A stretch of DNA of 61,129 bases from JAZDCZ01 sp046757925 (GTDB taxonomy: Bacteria; Gemmatimonadota; Gemmatimonadetes; Gemmatimonadales; GWC2-71-9), in contig JBHHZE010000015.1 in NCBI GenBank assembly GCA_046757925.1, positions 1-61,129 of the forward strand, read 5' to 3'. Below, one piece after another: positions 53,826-61,129 of this stretch. The translations under genes and the position numbers were made by a program. The stretch's first letter is position 1, and every line of letters begins with the position of its first letter. The notes under the pieces were generated by a model, which saw only the letters and a list, made by a program, of their open reading frames with translations, was not told where the DNA came from and did no database searches.

Positions 53826-54737
53826 ATGACTCCAAATCAACACCCTGCGATGCGGATACTTCGAACACCCGACGATAGGTTTGTAGACCTCCCCGGATTT
53901 CCCTTTGAGCCGAACTATGTGGAGGTCCAGGGACTCCGCATCCACTACATCGACGAAGGAGACCCTAAGGCCGATCCGGTGCTGATGATGCACGGTGAAC
54001 CGTCCTGGTCGTTCCTCCACCGCCACATGACACCGCCGCTCGTCACTCAAGGATACCGGGCGGTGGCGCCGGACTTAGTGGGCTTCGGGCGCAGTGACAA
54101 GCCGGCTCGTGTGAGCGACTACACTTACCAGCGACACGTGGACTGGATGACCGCATGGCTCGAGGCGCTGGACCTCAGGCGGACAACACTCGTGTGCCAG
54201 GACTGGGGATCGTTGATCGGGTTGCGACTCGCGGCCGAGCATCCGGATCGGTTCGACCGCGTGGTGCTGGCCAACGGCGCACTGCCAACCGGGAGTCATC
54301 CCGGCCCGCTTGCTTTCCGCATCTGGAAGGTGCTCGCTAGGTGGACACCGTTGTTTCCCGTGAGCACGATAATACGGGCGGGCACGCGCACGCGACTCAC
54401 GCCAGAGGTGCTCGCGGCGTACAATGCACCGTTCCCCAGCGAGAGCTACAAGGCTGGCGCACGCGCATTCCCCAGGCTCGTACCGACACGTCCGGACGAT
54501 CCCGCCGCCCCGGCCAACCGCGCGGCGTGGGACGTGTTGAAAGAATGGCAGAAGCCGTTTCTGACGGCGTTCAGCGACGGCGACCCAATCACGCGCGGTG
54601 CCGACGCAGCCTTTTGCGAACGCGTCCCCGGCGCAGTCGGTCAGCCTCATACAACCATCGTAGGGGCCGGCCATTTCCTGCAAGAAGACAAGGGACCCGA
54701 ACTTGCGAGCGTGGTACTACAGTTTATCGACGGCTAG
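53826..54737 (+). CDS. Haloalkane dehalogenase-like alpha/beta-hydrolase (HLD-I type)
   Basis: The 303-residue protein has the DhlA/DhmA pattern: MMHGEPSWSFLHRHM (oxyanion site), VCQDWGSLIGLRLA with nucleophile Asp126 and halide-binding Trp127, an acid in FSDGDPITRG and the catalytic His in VGAGHFLQED. Such enzymes turn haloalkanes into alcohols plus halide. No helper gene is present, so true substrates are unknown. ATG 53850 is a good alternative start. The family is cytoplasmic. Confidence 0.88.
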   Translation: MTPNQHPAMRILRTPDDRFVDLPGFPFEPNYVEVQGLRIHYIDEGDPKADPVLMMHGEPSWSFLHRHMTPPLVTQGYRAVAPDLVGFGRSDKPARVSDYTYQRHVDWMTAWLEALDLRRTTLVCQDWGSLIGLRLAAEHPDRFDRVVLANGALPTGSHPGPLAFRIWKVLARWTPLFPVSTIIRAGTRTRLTPEVLAAYNAPFPSESYKAGARAFPRLVPTRPDDPAAPANRAAWDVLKEWQKPFLTAFSDGDPITRGADAAFCERVPGAVGQPHTTIVGAGHFLQEDKGPELASVVLQFIDG

Positions 54738-54752
54738 ACAGATCGACGGGCG

Positions 54753-55763
54753 TTACTTGCGTGATATCACCACGGTCGGCCTGTTCGCGCCCAGCGGCTC
54801 GAACTCATTCCGGGCGAACCCGGCGCTACAGAACATCGCATCCAACTCGCTGCGTGTATAGGCTTCGCCACGCTCGGTGGTCGCAAGCATGACCAGTGCG
54901 AACGACGCGGGATAGGGCGGCGATACGCGATCCTCGTTGGGCACCGCCTCGAGCGTCACGGCTCGTCCCTCGGGGGCCAAGCCATTGCACACTTTTCGTA
55001 GTAACGCCTCGCATGTGGCGGCGTCGAAGTGATGCAGAAAATTCATCATGAGAACGATATCGTACGGACCGCCCAGATCGAGGTCGAACGCGCTCCCGGA
55101 CAGCATATCGAATCGATCTAGCACGCCGGCATCGCGTGCGTTGTTGTGAGCGACCGTCAAGACATTTTCCCAATCGAGCGCGACCACCTGAACATCGGGA
55201 TCCCTTTTCGCGAGTTCGATACCATATAGTCCGTGCCCCGCGGCTATGTCCAGCACTCTACCGCCCAGTTCACTCCGAGCTTCCAGTAGATCCGCAACCT
55301 GTTCTGCATTCACACGGGCCAGCGGCTGCATCGATTTGGCGAACTTTACCCACACTGGGTGCTCGGGGTCCATCGTGCCGGCCTCACCCAGTATGGTCCC
55401 ACCATTCCTGACCAGCGCCGCCACGTCGTCGAACGCGCAGGCAAACTGCGGCGCGTTCAGGAACCCGGAGACCGACCCCAGGTACCCGGGAGCGTTCTTG
55501 TCCAGGAACGCGGCGGCCTCAAGTGTGAGTCCGTAACCGTGCAAATTCTTGGTGAGAAATCCCGCCACCACGAGATAGTCACACAGACAGCGTACACCAC
55601 GCTCGGCAGTGCCGCAGCGCACTGCTATCGCGGACGCGGTCGATGCACCGTCACCGATGGCGGTGAATAGTTCCAGCTCGATAGCCCCCTTCAGCGCGGC
55701 CGACTTCTGGTAGGCCATCAGGGTCTCGATGATTACTTCGGGCGATGGTGAGTTCTGTTTCAC
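54753..55763 (-). CDS. SAM-dependent O-methyltransferase, family 2
   Basis: An N-terminal winged-helix dimerisation domain (IIETLMAYQKSAALKGAIEL) is followed by a class I methyltransferase domain: motif I VLDIAAGHGLYGIELAK, acidic VVALDWENVL, LSGSAFDLDLGGPYDIVLMM and NFLHHFD. It has the layout of hydroxyneurosporene/plant-type O-methyltransferases, which act on small hydroxylated molecules. It converges on the dehalogenase gene, 15 bases away. Confidence 0.88.
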   Translation of the reverse strand: MKQNSPSPEVIIETLMAYQKSAALKGAIELELFTAIGDGASTASAIAVRCGTAERGVRCLCDYLVVAGFLTKNLHGYGLTLEAAAFLDKNAPGYLGSVSGFLNAPQFACAFDDVAALVRNGGTILGEAGTMDPEHPVWVKFAKSMQPLARVNAEQVADLLEARSELGGRVLDIAAGHGLYGIELAKRDPDVQVVALDWENVLTVAHNNARDAGVLDRFDMLSGSAFDLDLGGPYDIVLMMNFLHHFDAATCEALLRKVCNGLAPEGRAVTLEAVPNEDRVSPPYPASFALVMLATTERGEAYTRSELDAMFCSAGFARNEFEPLGANRPTVVISRK

Positions 55764-55812
55764 TTTTTCCTCTTACATTCACCCTATGCTAACGCAGTTT
55801 CACATGTCACTG

Positions 55813-56466
55813 TCAATTGCTACCTACCTTCACCCTCAACTCCTCAAACCAGTTCACCACGATGTTGATCCGCCGCGGCGCCGACTCCGCCGGCGTCTTG
55901 ATGAGCAGGAACCGGCTTCCATCCGGCGTCACGTCATAGCTCCAGGTATTGCCCGTCTCGCTCGACCAGCCAACGTACCTTCCGGTGAACAGCCGATGCG
56001 GGGTATTGGCCTCGCCTGTCGACAAATCCACTTTCGTCGCCATCATCGCATCGCCGTTGCGATACACTAGCTCGACACCGCCTTTGGTCCACATGGGCTC
56101 CGTGTCACCGTCAGTCGATACCTGCACCCGGCCAATCGCCGGATCGGGATAGGACTGCAGGTAAACCTCTCGCCTGCCCGATTCATCCGAGTCGTACGCC
56201 ATCCAGCCGCCGTCAGGTGAGAACGATGGATGCACGAGACTGAACTGGGTTTCGAGATAAGACGTTGGCTCGCCTGCGTCTAGCGGTACGAGCCAAATGA
56301 CGTTTCCCCGCGGCACCGCCCGCGATACAGCCAATGTCTTTCCATCCGGCGAGATCGAGCCAGGGTTCTTGTCGTATTCGTCAACCAGCAACGGCTCTTC
56401 GCTCTGACTGGCGTCGGCGGCACGCCAATAGAGATCGAAGACGGGCCGCTCCGACTGATAGATCAC
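55813..56466 (-). pseudogene. C-terminal TolB/PD40-propeller remnant of a gutted protein kinase
   Basis: The 217 residues are the last propeller blades and end of a kinase-PD40 protein: VHPSFSPDGGWMAYDSDESG, VELVYRNGDAMMATKVDL, YDVTPDGSRFLLIKTP and VVNWFEELRVKVGSN. Its frame differs from the kinase fragment that overlaps it by four bases. The ATA-less beginning (VIYQSERPVFDLYW) is a propeller strand joined straight to the kinase domain. Confidence 0.72.
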
Positions 56467-56966
56467 CCGCCGGCCTGACTCACCGCCAGCGCAATCCCGA
56501 AATCGGCCACCAGCGCCTGGCCGTCGTGGATCAGGATGTTTTCCGGTTTGATGTCCCGATGGATCACGTCGTGCCGGTGCGCGTAATCCAGCGCCGATGC
56601 CACTGACCGAGTGATCTCGATCGCCTCGTCGATGGCCAATTGTTTCTCACGGTTCAGTTTGTCCCTGAGTGTGTCCCCTTCAACATACGGCATCACGTAG
56701 AACAGGAACTCATCGGCATCACCGGAATCGTGCAGCGGCAGGATATGGGGGTGCTGCAGGTTGGCCGTCACCTTGATCTCGTTCAAGAAACGCTCGGCGC
56801 CAATTAGCGCAGCGAGTTCCGGTCGCAACACCTTGAGCGCTACCTTACGCTCGTGCTTGATATCCCGCGCCAGGTAAACTGTCGCCATACCGCCCTCACC
56901 GATATGCTTCTCAATCAAGTAGCGCTCGGCTAGGGCTGTGGTGAGACGCCGGGTGAGGTCGGTCAT
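56463..56966 (-). pseudogene. N-terminal catalytic-domain fragment of the same gutted protein kinase
   Basis: The 167 residues hold the kinase N-lobe and catalytic loop: LGEGG-type glycine loop (IGEGGMATVYLARDI), ATP-binding Lys in VALKVLRPEL, HRDIKPENILIHDG and the metal motif ADFGIA. The frame then hits a stop right after AVSQAGG, where the activation loop should begin. No activation loop, APE motif or C-lobe is encoded, so it should be inactive. The junction at about 56463-56475 fuses it out of frame to the propeller end. Confidence 0.8.
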
Positions 56967-57277
56967 ACGATCATGCTGAAGTGTGAAATGTGAAAGGTGA
57001 AAAGAAAGTCAGTCGCTGTCGCACGCGCTGAAAGACCGGGAATGACCGAACCGCAAGGCTAACGGCCGCGGTGAAAAGCGACGGAGTAACGGACAGAGTG
57101 CTCATTGGTCGGGCATAAGATGGTTCCTAAGCGCAGCGGGCGCCAGCCTGGGCCGCAGAAGGGCCCTGGGCCAGCCAAACCCCTCGGCATTTCACTTTTC
57201 ACACTTCACTTTTCACTTTTCACCGGAGCACCCCTCCCCACTCCCCCCTCCCCCCTCCCCACCCTACCTTACACTCC
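56967..57277. other. Intergenic region with GTGAAAAG-type repeats and a C-rich tract
   Basis: This 311-base stretch upstream of the kinase relic and the HAD gene has no gene I can support. It holds the inverted GTGAAA repeats listed separately and, next to the HAD start, a pyrimidine tract of ccctcccc runs (57226-57262). Confidence 0.5.
56978..57224. repeat. Inverted pair of GTGAAA-rich repeat arrays
   Basis: The left arm (56978-57007) is made of tgaagtg, tgaaatg, tgaaagg and tgaaaag steps. The right arm (57190-57224) carries the same motif on the other strand (ttcacttttcac repeated). They share the 12-mer tgaagtgtgaaa in inverted order and could pair into a long hairpin about 180 bases apart. 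Confidence 0.6.
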
Positions 57278-57949
57278 ATGTCCACGGGCCAGCTTTCGAC
57301 CCTGCGCCAGACTATCCCGCAGCTCTGGAAGATCCTTTCATGTCTGCAGCCGACGTTTCGACTAGATAGTGTCGCCGAGGCAAACGCTGAGTTCATTGGA
57401 AAACATGAGTTTCGTGGAGTACTGTGGGACGTCGATGGAACTATCATGGCGTACCATGGATCGGATGTAGATCCCGCGTTCCCGCACTTGCGCAGTCTGT
57501 TCGCTAACGGACCAGCTCGTCACGCGATTCTCTCCAATTGCGACGAGCCTCGCTTTGATGCGCTAGCAATTATCTTTCCCGAGATCCCGATCGTGCGCGG
57601 ATACGCGACACCTGCGGGTTCAGTCTTCCGACATAAGTGGCGCGGGGAGGACACGCACACGGCAGACGCAATCACGGCGATCCTTGCTTCAGGTGGAAGG
57701 CAGTTGCGGAAGCCGGCCGGTAGACTGGTGCGATATACCATGGAGTTGCTGGAAATCGACGATCCCGCCGCCGTACTGCTAGTAGGCGATCAATACCTTA
57801 CCGACGTAGCCTCGGCGAATCTGGCCGGCGCACGCGCCGCTAAAGTCCCAACATTCCGACGCGACACGTTTCCCCTGTCTATCCGCATGAGCCAAAGGCT
57901 CGAATGGTTGCTTTACGCTCTTGGCTCCGCTATTTTCTCCAGCGGTTGA
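57278..57949 (+). CDS. YqeG-like HAD-superfamily phosphatase
   Basis: The HAD motifs are present: motif I LWDVDGTIMA, motif II ILSNCDEPRF, and motif III/IV VLLVGDQYLTDVASANLAGA. This is the YqeG type (HAD IIIA), with conserved RFDALAIIFPEIPIVRG in the middle. These act as phosphatases in the cytoplasm, substrate not fixed; mitochondrial relatives dephosphorylate phosphatidylglycerol phosphate. The gene is intact. Confidence 0.85.
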   Translation: MSTGQLSTLRQTIPQLWKILSCLQPTFRLDSVAEANAEFIGKHEFRGVLWDVDGTIMAYHGSDVDPAFPHLRSLFANGPARHAILSNCDEPRFDALAIIFPEIPIVRGYATPAGSVFRHKWRGEDTHTADAITAILASGGRQLRKPAGRLVRYTMELLEIDDPAAVLLVGDQYLTDVASANLAGARAAKVPTFRRDTFPLSIRMSQRLEWLLYALGSAIFSSG

Positions 57950-57963
57950 GTAATGCCAACAAT

Positions 57964-58400
57964 ATGTCTCACTCGACCGAACCGGCCCAAGTCCCAGTAA
58001 TCTCCTTCGGCGTTGTAGCGGGCCTCGCAGCGGTCGAGTTCACACTCCACTTGGCCACGAACGCGCTCGGACCGTATGAGTTCCATAGAGATGAGTTCCT
58101 CTACATGGCCATGGGCGAGCACCTCCGCCTTTGGCACATGGATTTCCCGCCGTTCATCGCAATGCTGTCAGCGGTAACGCGCTGGATTCTGGGGGACTCG
58201 CTGGTCGCACTGAGATTTCCTCCCGCACTCATGAGCACTCTGAAGACGATTTTGCCGACTTCTGTGACTCGCGAACCTACACGGGTTACGTGACGCATCC
58301 ATTCGCCGTCACATGGGAGAGAGACGTTAGAACTTATGTCTGTCGCGGGCCGCGCCAGACACTGCAGCAGTTGTGGCCCTCCCTGGAGGGGCGGAATTAG
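57964..58400 (+). pseudogene. Gutted GT39/PMT-type membrane glycosyltransferase: N- and C-terminal ends only
   Basis: From ATG 57964 about 90 residues match the start of a PMT_2/GT39 glycosyltransferase: first span, then YEFHRDEFLYMAMGEHL with the catalytic Asp/Glu and MDFPPFIAMLSAV, RWILGDSLVALRF. The frame then runs into unrelated codons and stops at 58293. In another frame, bases ~58270-58400 give RTYVCRGPRQTLQQLWPSLE, which matches the C-terminal end of the same family. About 1.2 kb of the gene is missing. Confidence 0.7.
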
Positions 58401-58497
58401 CCGCAAGAAAGGCCGGGTTGCGCTATCACCACTGCCTATGAAACTTTCCCCAGCATCCATGGTTAAGATCATATGGAATGCCAGTGAGGTAGGAACG

Positions 58498-60201
58498 GTG
58501 AACACCCTCCGTTTGATATGGTCGACTGTAGCAATCTTAGCTATCGGTCTAGCAGCCCAGCCCGCCCAAGCCCAAACCATTCGCGGCACGCTGGTCGACA
58601 GGACGACAGGCAACCCGATACGCGGCGGCTTCGTGGTCCTAATAAAGGACAGCACTCAGGAACTCGGACGCGCGCTGACCGACTTGAGAGGGGAGTTCTT
58701 CCTACGACTGGAAGAAGCTGGGCGGTACAGGCTCAAGTCGGCGGTGATCGGAATCCGAACGGAACTCTCCGGTCCGATAGACGTAGGGCCCGACGAAGTC
58801 GTCGACTACCGCTTCGAGATATCCGCCACGGTTATTTCGCTCGACAAAATAGTTGTCACGGGCGAGCGAACATGCAAGACCAGTCGCCCCACGGGGCTTG
58901 CAGCATCTACCCTATGGGACGAAGCTCAGAAGGCGTTGAACGCCGTTGAGTGGACCCAGAATCAGGGCACGCTGCGGCACCGACTGGTGCAGTACCGCCG
59001 CGAACTCGATCCTCAGAGCCTCGAGATTCGCGAACAGGAGTTCTCTTCCGAAGAAGGCGTGTTCAACGGGAGTCCGTTCCTCGCCGCCACGGCCGCCGAG
59101 CTCGCGAAAAAAGGATTCATCCAGCGAACAGACAAGAACGGCTACTACTATTACGCTCCGGATGCAGGCGTCCTACTGTCAGACGAGTTCGCAGACCTCC
59201 ATTGCTTCTCTGTCACCGAGGACGTTCCTGAGGAGCCGGGTTTGTTGGGACTCCAGTTCGAGCCCGTCGCCGGCCGCAAGCGATCCGATATCAAAGGCGT
59301 TCTGTGGCTGGATCAGAAAACGGCCGAACTCAGGTTCTTAGAGTACAAATACAACTGGCTGCCGTGGGATATCGACGATTCCCACATCGGTGGGCGCGTC
59401 GAGTTCGAACATCTTCCTACGGGCACTTGGATCGTGCGCCGCTGGTGGATACGCATGCCGGATGTCCGCTATCGCCAGGCAACTATCTATCGCGGTGCGG
59501 ATCCATATCTATTGTCGATCAGGGAAATCGGTGGCTGGGTGAACCGCATACAGACTGCGGGTGGAGAAACAGTGAATCTCGGCCGTGCTACACTTGAAGG
59601 CGTCTTGACCGGCAGCGTGTCCGACTCCGCCTCCAAGGCTACAATAATCTTACTGGGGCCGGATTATACAGAAACGCACACCGACAAGAACGGCAGATTC
59701 TCGTTTCGGTATCTAACCCCGGGCGCATACGGCGTGACCGTCGCTGCCGAGCGGACACCCGAGTTCCTGCCTCCGCCGGGCGAGCTCATGCTTTCAGCCG
59801 ATCAGCAAGTGACAATCAGCCTCACAATTCCAAGAGCGTCCGCCAGGCGCAGTCTGATCTGCCCGGAGACAGATACCCTGTCGGCCACGGGGGTGATCTC
59901 GGGCCTCGTACGTGACGCCGTAACACGGCGTCCACTGGGCGACGCTCGCATCGCGTTCTCCGGTAATCGTATGGTCGCCGCATCTAGCGGTGAGCTGCGT
60001 CGCGAAACCGTGCATGTGGAGACGATCTCAGATTGGACGGGTTACTACAGAATCTGCAACGTCCCGTCGGGTGTAACACTCGACTTGGACGTCACGCTGT
60101 CGGGTTGGGAAGCGCCCAACCTCGGCACGCGCCTCAGCCCTGGAAGCATGTCGCGGTTGGACATCTTGCTCACCGCGGCAGATCCCCCGCGCGGTAACTG
60201 A
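58498..60201 (+). CDS. Large secreted protein with three carboxypeptidase-regulatory domains
   Basis: From GTG 58498 (agga upstream) there is a signal peptide (ending QPAQAQ), a carboxypeptidase-regulatory domain (IRGTLVDRTTGNPIRGGFVV), a central beta-rich domain with many aromatic residues (VLWLDQKTAELRFLEYKYNW, GTWIVRRWWIRMPDVRY) and two more regulatory domains (LEGVLTGSVSDSASKATIIL; ISGLVRDAVTRRPLGDARIA). No plug or barrel follows. Longer starts (58336, 58438) add residues with no signal. Role unknown; probably surface-exposed. Confidence 0.78.
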   Translation: MNTLRLIWSTVAILAIGLAAQPAQAQTIRGTLVDRTTGNPIRGGFVVLIKDSTQELGRALTDLRGEFFLRLEEAGRYRLKSAVIGIRTELSGPIDVGPDEVVDYRFEISATVISLDKIVVTGERTCKTSRPTGLAASTLWDEAQKALNAVEWTQNQGTLRHRLVQYRRELDPQSLEIREQEFSSEEGVFNGSPFLAATAAELAKKGFIQRTDKNGYYYYAPDAGVLLSDEFADLHCFSVTEDVPEEPGLLGLQFEPVAGRKRSDIKGVLWLDQKTAELRFLEYKYNWLPWDIDDSHIGGRVEFEHLPTGTWIVRRWWIRMPDVRYRQATIYRGADPYLLSIREIGGWVNRIQTAGGETVNLGRATLEGVLTGSVSDSASKATIILLGPDYTETHTDKNGRFSFRYLTPGAYGVTVAAERTPEFLPPPGELMLSADQQVTISLTIPRASARRSLICPETDTLSATGVISGLVRDAVTRRPLGDARIAFSGNRMVAASSGELRRETVHVETISDWTGYYRICNVPSGVTLDLDVTLSGWEAPNLGTRLSPGSMSRLDILLTAADPPRGN

Positions 60202-60209
60202 ATGCTCGC

Positions 60210-61129
60210 CTAGTCGCTGCCCCATTTGGTGGATTCGAGCAAGCGCGCAGTCTCTTCCGACGCCTCAACATAACGTCTTGCATCACTAGAGATCGCCCGA
60301 ATCTCTTGGCTAATCTCGCCGCTGTCGAACGAAACCTCTCCGGCGTGAGACTTGAGGTTTGCGACCTGGAGCCAGAGCGTCTTGATGAGATCCACGAGCT
60401 GGGCTCGTCGCTGCTGTGCAGCTTCCAGCTGTCGAATGAGAGTGACGGCGAGTTTCATTTGTTCCTCTATCAGCGCCCTCATCCGTCGCTGCCCTTCACT
60501 CTCCGAACCAGAAGCCTCGCCCAAGGATGAAAGTTTTTTCTCCAGTCGACTCTGCTCCTCTGGATCCACATCTCGCGCCAAACTATGGATCTGTTCATCC
60601 AGGCTCTCGATTACCTTGAGAATCTGTTTACCGGCGGAGGCCGCGTCGTCCACGATCTCCCGCACCGAACCATCGAAACCTTGTGCCGCATCCGACATGG
60701 CACGCACTTGCGTCGCTGGCGTCTGCGGGACGAGTGAGGCCATCGGCTCCACGCTATTCGGCCGCGGCAGCAGCAGTCGTCGGATGTGTGGCTCCTTCCA
60801 GAATGGACTGTCGTCCGGAGCCTGCATGAGCTTCTCGAACTCTCCATAGGTAAGGCCCTCTCGCTTCCTCCACCGGTGCAAACGGAAGCAGGTCCATCCA
60901 AAAGCCGATCCAAAAGTGATAGCCACACCAAACGCGACGGTAGGCAGAATTACCGTCAACCATTTCAGGTCGGGAGGTCCGAGCCCGGCTCGCAGCACCG
61001 GCACCAGCGTAAGCGGTATGAGACCTACCCAGGCCGACAATACGGCTCTGAATTGCCGCACTGCGACCGGAAGCCTATCCCACAGATCTTCCGGACGTCG
61101 GAATCGCTTGGGCCACCAGCCCGTCCACC
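60210..61129 (-). CDS. Partial membrane protein with C-terminal coiled coils (5' end outside window)
   Basis: The frame is open to the window edge: before GTG 61061 it still reads TGWWPKRFRRPEDLWDRLPV, so the gene is cut off at its 5' end. Visible parts are two membrane spans (VLSAWVGLIPLTLVPVL; WLTVILPTVAFGVAITFGSA), a short RRWRKREGLTYGEFEKLM segment and long coiled coils (IVDDAASAGKQILKVIESLD onwards) ending ESTKWGSD. It resembles the juxtamembrane tail of a membrane kinase or sensor, but no catalytic part is in view. Confidence 0.65.
   Translation of the reverse strand, partial: WTGWWPKRFRRPEDLWDRLPVAVRQFRAVLSAWVGLIPLTLVPVLRAGLGPPDLKWLTVILPTVAFGVAITFGSAFGWTCFRLHRWRKREGLTYGEFEKLMQAPDDSPFWKEPHIRRLLLPRPNSVEPMASLVPQTPATQVRAMSDAAQGFDGSVREIVDDAASAGKQILKVIESLDEQIHSLARDVDPEEQSRLEKKLSSLGEASGSESEGQRRMRALIEEQMKLAVTLIRQLEAAQQRRAQLVDLIKTLWLQVANLKSHAGEVSFDSGEISQEIRAISSDARRYVEASEETARLLESTKWGSD

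Noticed and set aside
56463..56466. Sec or frameshift readthrough linking the kinase and propeller halves
   Set aside because: The halves are in different frames and a whole C-lobe is missing, so recoding could not restore a protein.
58131..58400. Separate 89-codon gene after the HAD phosphatase
   Set aside because: Only its C-terminal part has family character (end of GT39) and the first half is out-of-frame coding for the N-terminal relic.

Overview
The window looks like a piece of a chromosome from a Gram-negative, GC-rich bacterium of the Gemmatimonadota type or a near relative. This is inferred from gene content only: SusC/SusD-type and Oar-type TonB receptors, many carboxypeptidase-regulatory/TonB-plug secreted proteins, relics of Pkn-like kinases with a TolB/PD40 propeller tail, c-type cytochromes and many lipoproteins. 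No rRNA, CRISPR array, insertion sequence or phage gene was seen.

Layout. 1-1.75 kb: five tRNA genes (fMet, Val, Arg-ACG, Pro, Arg-CCG) around a DmdA/GcvT-type methyltransferase. 1.8-10 kb: an alpha/beta-hydrolase relic, a secreted repeat protein, an overlapping pair (kinase-fold-like lipoprotein plus Omp85-type barrel), a TPR membrane protein, a small zinc-ribbon-like protein, a transglutaminase-fold protein and a gutted protein kinase. 10-18.9 kb: a TonB receptor with two secreted SdrD_B/OB-fold-like proteins on the minus strand, divergent from a secreted ComEC-type metallo-beta-lactamase-fold protein; this may be an extracellular nucleic-acid or phosphate-ester scavenging locus. 18.9-28.5 kb: two amidohydrolases, a PP2C phosphatase, a SpoIIAA-like protein, an Nramp-related transporter, small lipoproteins, a barrel-less plug protein, a DUF3179 protein and a pentapeptide-repeat protein. 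28.5-37 kb: a SusC/SusD pair, then an octaheme-TPR cytochrome operon. 37-44.1 kb: an RCC1 lipoprotein, then a TPR/YaiO-type barrel, a processive family-2 glycosyltransferase and a HEAT-repeat membrane protein that together resemble an exopolysaccharide synthesis/export set. 44.4-50.7 kb: YajQ, DoxX plus cytochrome c, and a five-gene MacAB-type ABC operon. 50.8-61 kb: another plug protein, a flavodoxin-fold oxidoreductase, a second DUF3179 gene with an in-frame UGA, an orphan VapB-like antitoxin, a haloalkane dehalogenase, a methyltransferase, a gutted kinase, a YqeG-like HAD phosphatase, a gutted GT39 glycosyltransferase, a large secreted regulatory-domain protein and a partial membrane/coiled-coil gene.

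Two things stand out. First, the DUF3179 gene at 52445-53536 (minus) is one open frame except for a UGA exactly where the family has the first Cys of a CxxC motif. A 7-bp hairpin with a G-starting loop sits 15 nt downstream, so this is a candidate selenoprotein (UxxC). Second, at least three genes (kinases at 9.6 and 56 kb, GT39 at 58 kb) keep both ends but have lost the middle, which means either a real deletion process or assembly collapse.

All functional calls come from reading the translated sequence and recalled family features; no database search was possible.
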